Program-made: the position numbers and the translations under genes
Part shown: positions 60,739 through 64,000 of the stretch, one piece after another
How the letters are laid out: each line of letters opens with the position of its first letter
Position numbering within the stretch: position 1 is the stretch's first letter
The notes under the pieces: model-generated
What the model was told of the DNA's origin: nothing
Databases searched by the model: none
Seen by the model: the letters and a program-made list of their open reading frames with translations, nothing else
From: Deinococcus multiflagellatus
GTDB taxonomy: Bacteria > Deinococcota > Deinococci > Deinococcales > Deinococcaceae
Direction of reading: 5' to 3'
DNA: 64,000 nucleotides
Assembly: GCF_020166415.1 (NCBI RefSeq)
Contig: NZ_JAIQXV010000003.1
Span: forward strand, 186,001 to 250,000

Positions 60739-62886
60739 GTGCCTGTCCGTGTTCGTTTGCTGCCCGCTGCGCTGTTTCTGGCGCTGTACCTCGCGCTGCA
60801 GGCCACTGCTCTGCTGTTTCAGGGCGCGCGCGGCCTCTCGGCGTGGTACCTGCCCGCCGGGCTGGTGCTGGCGTTCCTGACCGCCTATGGCCCCCGGTCT
60901 GCCCCGTGGGTGCTGCTGACGATGGTGGTGGGCGGCGCCTTGCTGTCGCCCCACCCACCGGACCTGATCGCGGCGGTGGTCACCACGGCGGTGTATACCC
61001 TGGGCGGCGCCCTGCTGCGGCGCGGCGCGGGCTGGCGCACCGGGCCGGTGCAGCTGCGGGATGTGGCCCGCTTGGCCACCGCAGCGGTGCTCACCTCTGG
61101 GCTGGCGGCGATGGGCACGGTGTCGGTGCTGCGCCTGAACGGCACCCTCAGCTCGCCGCCGTGGGCCGAGGCCATTCTCAACTGGTGGGTGGGCGATCTG
61201 GTGGGCATCATGGCCCTGACCCCGGCGCTGCTGCTGGGGGCCCGGGCGGCCCGGCGCGCCCCAGAGCCCCCGGCGGTGTGGGCGCGCGTGGCGGGGGCCG
61301 CCCTGCCGCTGCTGGCCATTCCGCTGACCCTGGCGCTGGTGCTGGGGCTGGCGGTGGCCCACGGATTGCAGGTGCTGTACCTGTGTTTTTTGCCGCTGCT
61401 GTGGCTGGCCCTGCAGCAGCCCCTGGGGGTGGTCACGCTGGGCACGCTGCTGATGAGTGCGGGCATCACCGTGCTGGTGTGGTGGAGTGACGCCCCGGCC
61501 CAGCAGCGCCTGGACGTACAGCTGCTGATGGTGACCCTGGCCCTGACCACCCTGGTGGTGGCCACCCTGAGTGCCGAGCGCCGCACGCAGCGCGAACACC
61601 TGGCCCGCCTGGCGCTGCATGACCCCCTGACCGGCCTGCCCAACCGCCGCGCTTTTCTGACGCGGCTGGGCGAGCTGCTAGGCGCCGGGCACCCGGCGGT
61701 GCTGGTGCTGTTTCTGGACATTGACCGCCTGAAGTGGGTGAACGACACGCTGGGCCACGCGGCGGGCGACGCGTACCTCAAGGCGATGGCCGGGCGGCTG
61801 CTGCGCGCGTTGCCCGCCCGGGGGGTGGCGGCCCGGCTGGGCGGCGACGAGTTTGCCCTGGCCGCGCCGCTGCGCGCCGACAGTGAGGCCGCGCCCTGCG
61901 CAGAACGCCTCTTTGCTGCGCTGCAAGGCCCGCTGCAGGTGGCCGGCCACGAGCTGGCCCCGGCAGTCAGCGTGGGGGCCAGCTGCGCGCCCCGTGACGG
62001 TACGGCGGTGGACGCCCTGTTGCTGCGGGCCGACGAGGCCATGTACGAGGCCAAGCGCACCGGCGCGGGCCTGGGGTGGTCGGTGGCCGCTGCGCCCAGT
62101 TACCCCGCGCTGCAGTACGAGCACGACCTGCGCCGGGCCCTGGCCAGCGGCAGAGAACTGGAACTGCATTACCAGCCGCAGGTGGACCTGCGCACCATGA
62201 CGGTCAGCGGCTTTGAAGCCCTGGTGCGCTGGCGCCACCCCGAGCGCGGCCTGATCTCGCCGGGCGCTTTTTTGCCGGTGGCCGAGCGTACCGGCCTGAT
62301 TGTTCCGCTGGGTTCGTGGGTGCTGCGCGGGGCCACCGCGCAACTGGGGCGCTGGCAGGCCCAGACCGGCCGGCCGCTGCGCATGGCGGTCAACCTCGCC
62401 GCCGCGCAGCTGCCGTCGCCCGGCCTGGTGGACGAGGTGCGCCGGGCCCTGGCCGACAGCGGCGTGGCCGGCGCGCACCTGGAACTGGAACTCACCGAAA
62501 GCGCCCTGCTGACTGACCCCGCGCGGGCGGCCGAGGTGCTCACCCAGATTGCGGCCCTGGGGGTGCGCATGGCGCTGGACGACTTTGGCACTGGCTATTC
62601 CAGCCTCAGTCACCTCAAGGCGTTTCCGGTGAGCACCCTGAAGATTGACCGCGCCTTTGTGCAGGCGCTGGACAGTCCGCTGGAACGGCGGCTGGTGCAG
62701 GGGGTGGTGGCGCTGGGGCAGGTGATGGGCCTGTGCGTGCTGGCCGAGGGCGCCGAGACCCCCGAGCAGGTGCGCTGGGTGCGCGACCTGGGTTGCGACG
62801 CGGTGCAGGGCTACGCCCTGGGCCGGCCCCTGCCGCCCGAACAGGCCGCCGCGCTGCTGGCCGCACCCCCTACACTGCCGTCATGA
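60739..62886 (+). CDS. MASE1-like sensor GGDEF-EAL protein
   Basis: 715 residues from GTG 60739 with GGGAGG six nt upstream. A MASE1-like membrane sensor with eight helices occupies about 1-290; GGDEF follows with [10 protein letters not shown] (intact site; DDP-type [14 protein letters not shown] at its start) and EAL with [27 protein letters not shown] and [13 protein letters not shown] (EAL, DDFG motifs intact). It may both make and break cyclic di-GMP in response to an unknown membrane signal. The stop overlaps the start of the next gene (ATGA). Confidence 0.93.
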   Translation: MPVRVRLLPAALFLALYLALQATALLFQGARGLSAWYLPAGLVLAFLTAYGPRSAPWVLLTMVVGGALLSPHPPDLIAAVVTTAVYTLGGALLRRGAGWRTGPVQLRDVARLATAAVLTSGLAAMGTVSVLRLNGTLSSPPWAEAILNWWVGDLVGIMALTPALLLGARAARRAPEPPAVWARVAGAALPLLAIPLTLALVLGLAVAHGLQVLYLCFLPLLWLALQQPLGVVTLGTLLMSAGITVLVWWSDAPAQQRLDVQLLMVTLALTTLVVATLSAERRTQREHLARLALHDPLTGLPNRRAFLTRLGELLGAGHPAVLVLFLDIDRLKWVNDTLGHAAGDAYLKAMAGRLLRALPARGVAARLGGDEFALAAPLRADSEAAPCAERLFAALQGPLQVAGHELAPAVSVGASCAPRDGTAVDALLLRADEAMYEAKRTGAGLGWSVAAAPSYPALQYEHDLRRALASGRELELHYQPQVDLRTMTVSGFEALVRWRHPERGLISPGAFLPVAERTGLIVPLGSWVLRGATAQLGRWQAQTGRPLRMAVNLAAAQLPSPGLVDEVRRALADSGVAGAHLELELTESALLTDPARAAEVLTQIAALGVRMALDDFGTGYSSLSHLKAFPVSTLKIDRAFVQALDSPLERRLVQGVVALGQVMGLCVLAEGAETPEQVRWVRDLGCDAVQGYALGRPLPPEQAAALLAAPPTLPS

Positions 62887-63737
62887 CCTTTTCCATCGTG
62901 GGGCGCGATCCGCGCACGGGTGACCTGGGTGTGGCGGTGGCCAGCAAGTTCCTGGCGGTGGGGGCGCTGGTGCCCTTTGTGCAGGGCGGCGTGGGCGCGG
63001 TGGCCACCCAGAGTTACGTGAACACCACCTTTGGTCCTGAAGGGCTGCGGCGCCTTGCGGCGGGCCTGGACCCCCAGCAGGTGTCGGCGCAGTTTCAGGC
63101 CGAGGACCCCGACATCGGGCAGCGGCAGTTCGGGCTGGTGTCGGCTTCGGGGCACAGCGCCACCTTTACCGGGCCCGGGTGCCACGACTGGGCCGGTGGC
63201 TTCGCTGGGCCCGACGTGGCCATTCAGGGCAACATCCTGACGGGCGAAGAGGTGGTGACGGTCATGCGCGAGGCCTGGGAAGCGGGCACCGGGCTGCCCC
63301 TGCCCCGGCGCCTGCTCTCGGCCCTGGTGGCGGGGGACCGGGCGGGTGGGGACCGGCGCGGGCGGCAGTCGGCGGCGCTGCTGTGTGCGGGCCCGGGGCG
63401 CGGCTACGGCGGCCTGACCGACGACTGGGTGAACCTGCGCGCCGACGACCACGCTGACCCCTGCGCTGAACTGGCGCGGCTGCTGGACCTGCACGACCTG
63501 TTGTTCACCCGCCCCGCACACACGCGCCCCTTCACGGCGGCCGAACTGGACTGGCTGCGCGCCCTGCTGCGGCGCCAGGGCTACGCCCAGACCCTGCCGG
63601 CCGGCGCCTGGGATGAGCAGACCGAGGCGGCGGCCTGGGCCCTGTACGGCACCGAGAACCTTGAAGAGCGCTGGGTGGCGGGCGGCCAGGTGGACCCAGT
63701 GGCCCTGGCGTACCTGCAGGGCCGTTACCCGGGGTAG
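62883..63737 (+). CDS. DUF1028 (Ntn-hydrolase-like) protein
   Basis: 284 residues. [26 protein letters not shown] and [14 protein letters not shown] are the DUF1028 signature, with the rest of the Ntn-type core ([23 protein letters not shown]) complete; a C-terminal extension from about 220 resembles a peptidoglycan-binding helix repeat ([20 protein letters not shown]). Enzymatic role unknown. The ATG overlaps the upstream stop by 4 bp, but TACACT (62871-62876) is also 6 nt away, so it may be made from its own leaderless transcript as well as from the operon. Confidence 0.85.
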   Translation: MTFSIVGRDPRTGDLGVAVASKFLAVGALVPFVQGGVGAVATQSYVNTTFGPEGLRRLAAGLDPQQVSAQFQAEDPDIGQRQFGLVSASGHSATFTGPGCHDWAGGFAGPDVAIQGNILTGEEVVTVMREAWEAGTGLPLPRRLLSALVAGDRAGGDRRGRQSAALLCAGPGRGYGGLTDDWVNLRADDHADPCAELARLLDLHDLLFTRPAHTRPFTAAELDWLRALLRRQGYAQTLPAGAWDEQTEAAAWALYGTENLEERWVAGGQVDPVALAYLQGRYPG

Positions 63738-63747
63738 ACTGCGCCCC

Positions 63748-64000
63748 ATGCGGCTGTCCGCCACCGATGTCTACGCCTTTCAGGCGCTGGGATTCCTGGG
63801 CGCCCAGCTCCCCGAACGCTGGGTGTCCAGCGAGGAGATCAGCGAGGCCACGGGCGTGCACCGGCCCTACCTGGTGCGCATTCTGGCGGCCCTGAGCGCC
63901 AAGGGCGTGGTGAAAAGCAAAAAGGGGATTGGCGGCGGCTACGCACTGGCGCGCAAGCCCCAGCTGATCAGCCTGTGCGAGGTCGTGCGCGCCATAGACG
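63748..64000 (+). CDS. Rrf2-family transcriptional regulator, N-terminal part
   Basis: 84 residues are visible before the window ends. [20 protein letters not shown] is the helix-turn-helix, followed by [21 protein letters not shown], the wing diagnostic for Rrf2 proteins. The sensor part with possible Fe-S cysteines lies beyond the window. TAGACT (63735-63740) is 7 nt before the ATG and overlaps the previous stop codon, so the message is leaderless. Confidence 0.85.
   Translation, partial: MRLSATDVYAFQALGFLGAQLPERWVSSEEISEATGVHRPYLVRILAALSAKGVVKSKKGIGGGYALARKPQLISLCEVVRAID

Noticed and set aside
60628..61620. A long N-terminal extension of the pyrF frame (330 codons)
   Set aside because: Its sequence is low-complexity Gln/His/Arg/Gly and lies antisense to the MASE1-GGDEF-EAL gene; the normal PyrF start at 60627 has an appropriate -10 box.

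Overview
The window looks like a chromosomal segment of a Deinococcus species. This is inferred from the very GC-rich coding sequence, the HspR-type (HAIR) operator in front of clpB, a gyrA gene preceded by a match to the Deinococcus radiation/desiccation response motif (RDRM), and many leaderless genes with a TANNNT -10 box 6-7 nt before the start codon. No plasmid, phage or IS transposase gene is present. Most of the window is core metabolism with small accessory islands and short non-coding repeats between genes.

Region 1 (1-12.6 kb): end of an SRPBCC protein, the disaggregase ClpB, two secreted or periplasmic unknowns, a lipocalin-like lipoprotein, and a branched-chain amino acid ABC transporter (livHMGF operon plus separately transcribed livK). 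Region 2 (13-22.3 kb): divergent type I and type III glutamine synthetases, an AAC(3)-family acetyltransferase, two unrelated ferredoxin-NADP reductase-type flavoproteins, and a secreted metzincin-like protein paired with an anchored unknown. Region 3 (22.3-29.2 kb): Crp/Fnr regulator, gyrA, three coupled Roadblock/LC7 proteins, hemB running into a 66-bp tandem repeat, and a dual-specificity-like phosphatase. Region 4 (29.3-38.4 kb): small membrane proteins and lipoproteins, a deoxyribosyltransferase-like protein, the succinate dehydrogenase operon sdhCDAB, and a large surface lipoprotein.

Region 5 (38.5-43.5 kb): a leucine operon, leuC-(3 unknown genes)-leuD-leuB. It is headed by a 14-codon leader peptide with three consecutive rare CTT leucine codons, followed by an intrinsic terminator, so it is a candidate attenuator on a leaderless transcript. 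Region 6 (43.5-57.3 kb): inverted-repeat elements, a MocR regulator, a MATE transporter, an operon joining a class A penicillin-binding protein, a vWA protein, a coiled-coil membrane protein and exonuclease III, a YdeI-like protein and a cysteine-desulfurase-like enzyme. Region 7 (57.3-64 kb): a DUF6463-like membrane gene (frameshifted), TetR regulator and FAD monooxygenase cluster with an obvious palindromic operator, pyrF, a MASE1-GGDEF-EAL cyclic-di-GMP protein, a DUF1028 protein and the start of an Rrf2 regulator.

The most noteworthy signals are the leucine attenuator, the tandem repeat grown from the 3' end of hemB, two families of dispersed non-coding repeats (a TA-flanked MITE-like pair and a palindrome-headed pair), the three-gene Roadblock cluster and the single-base frameshift in the DUF6463 gene.
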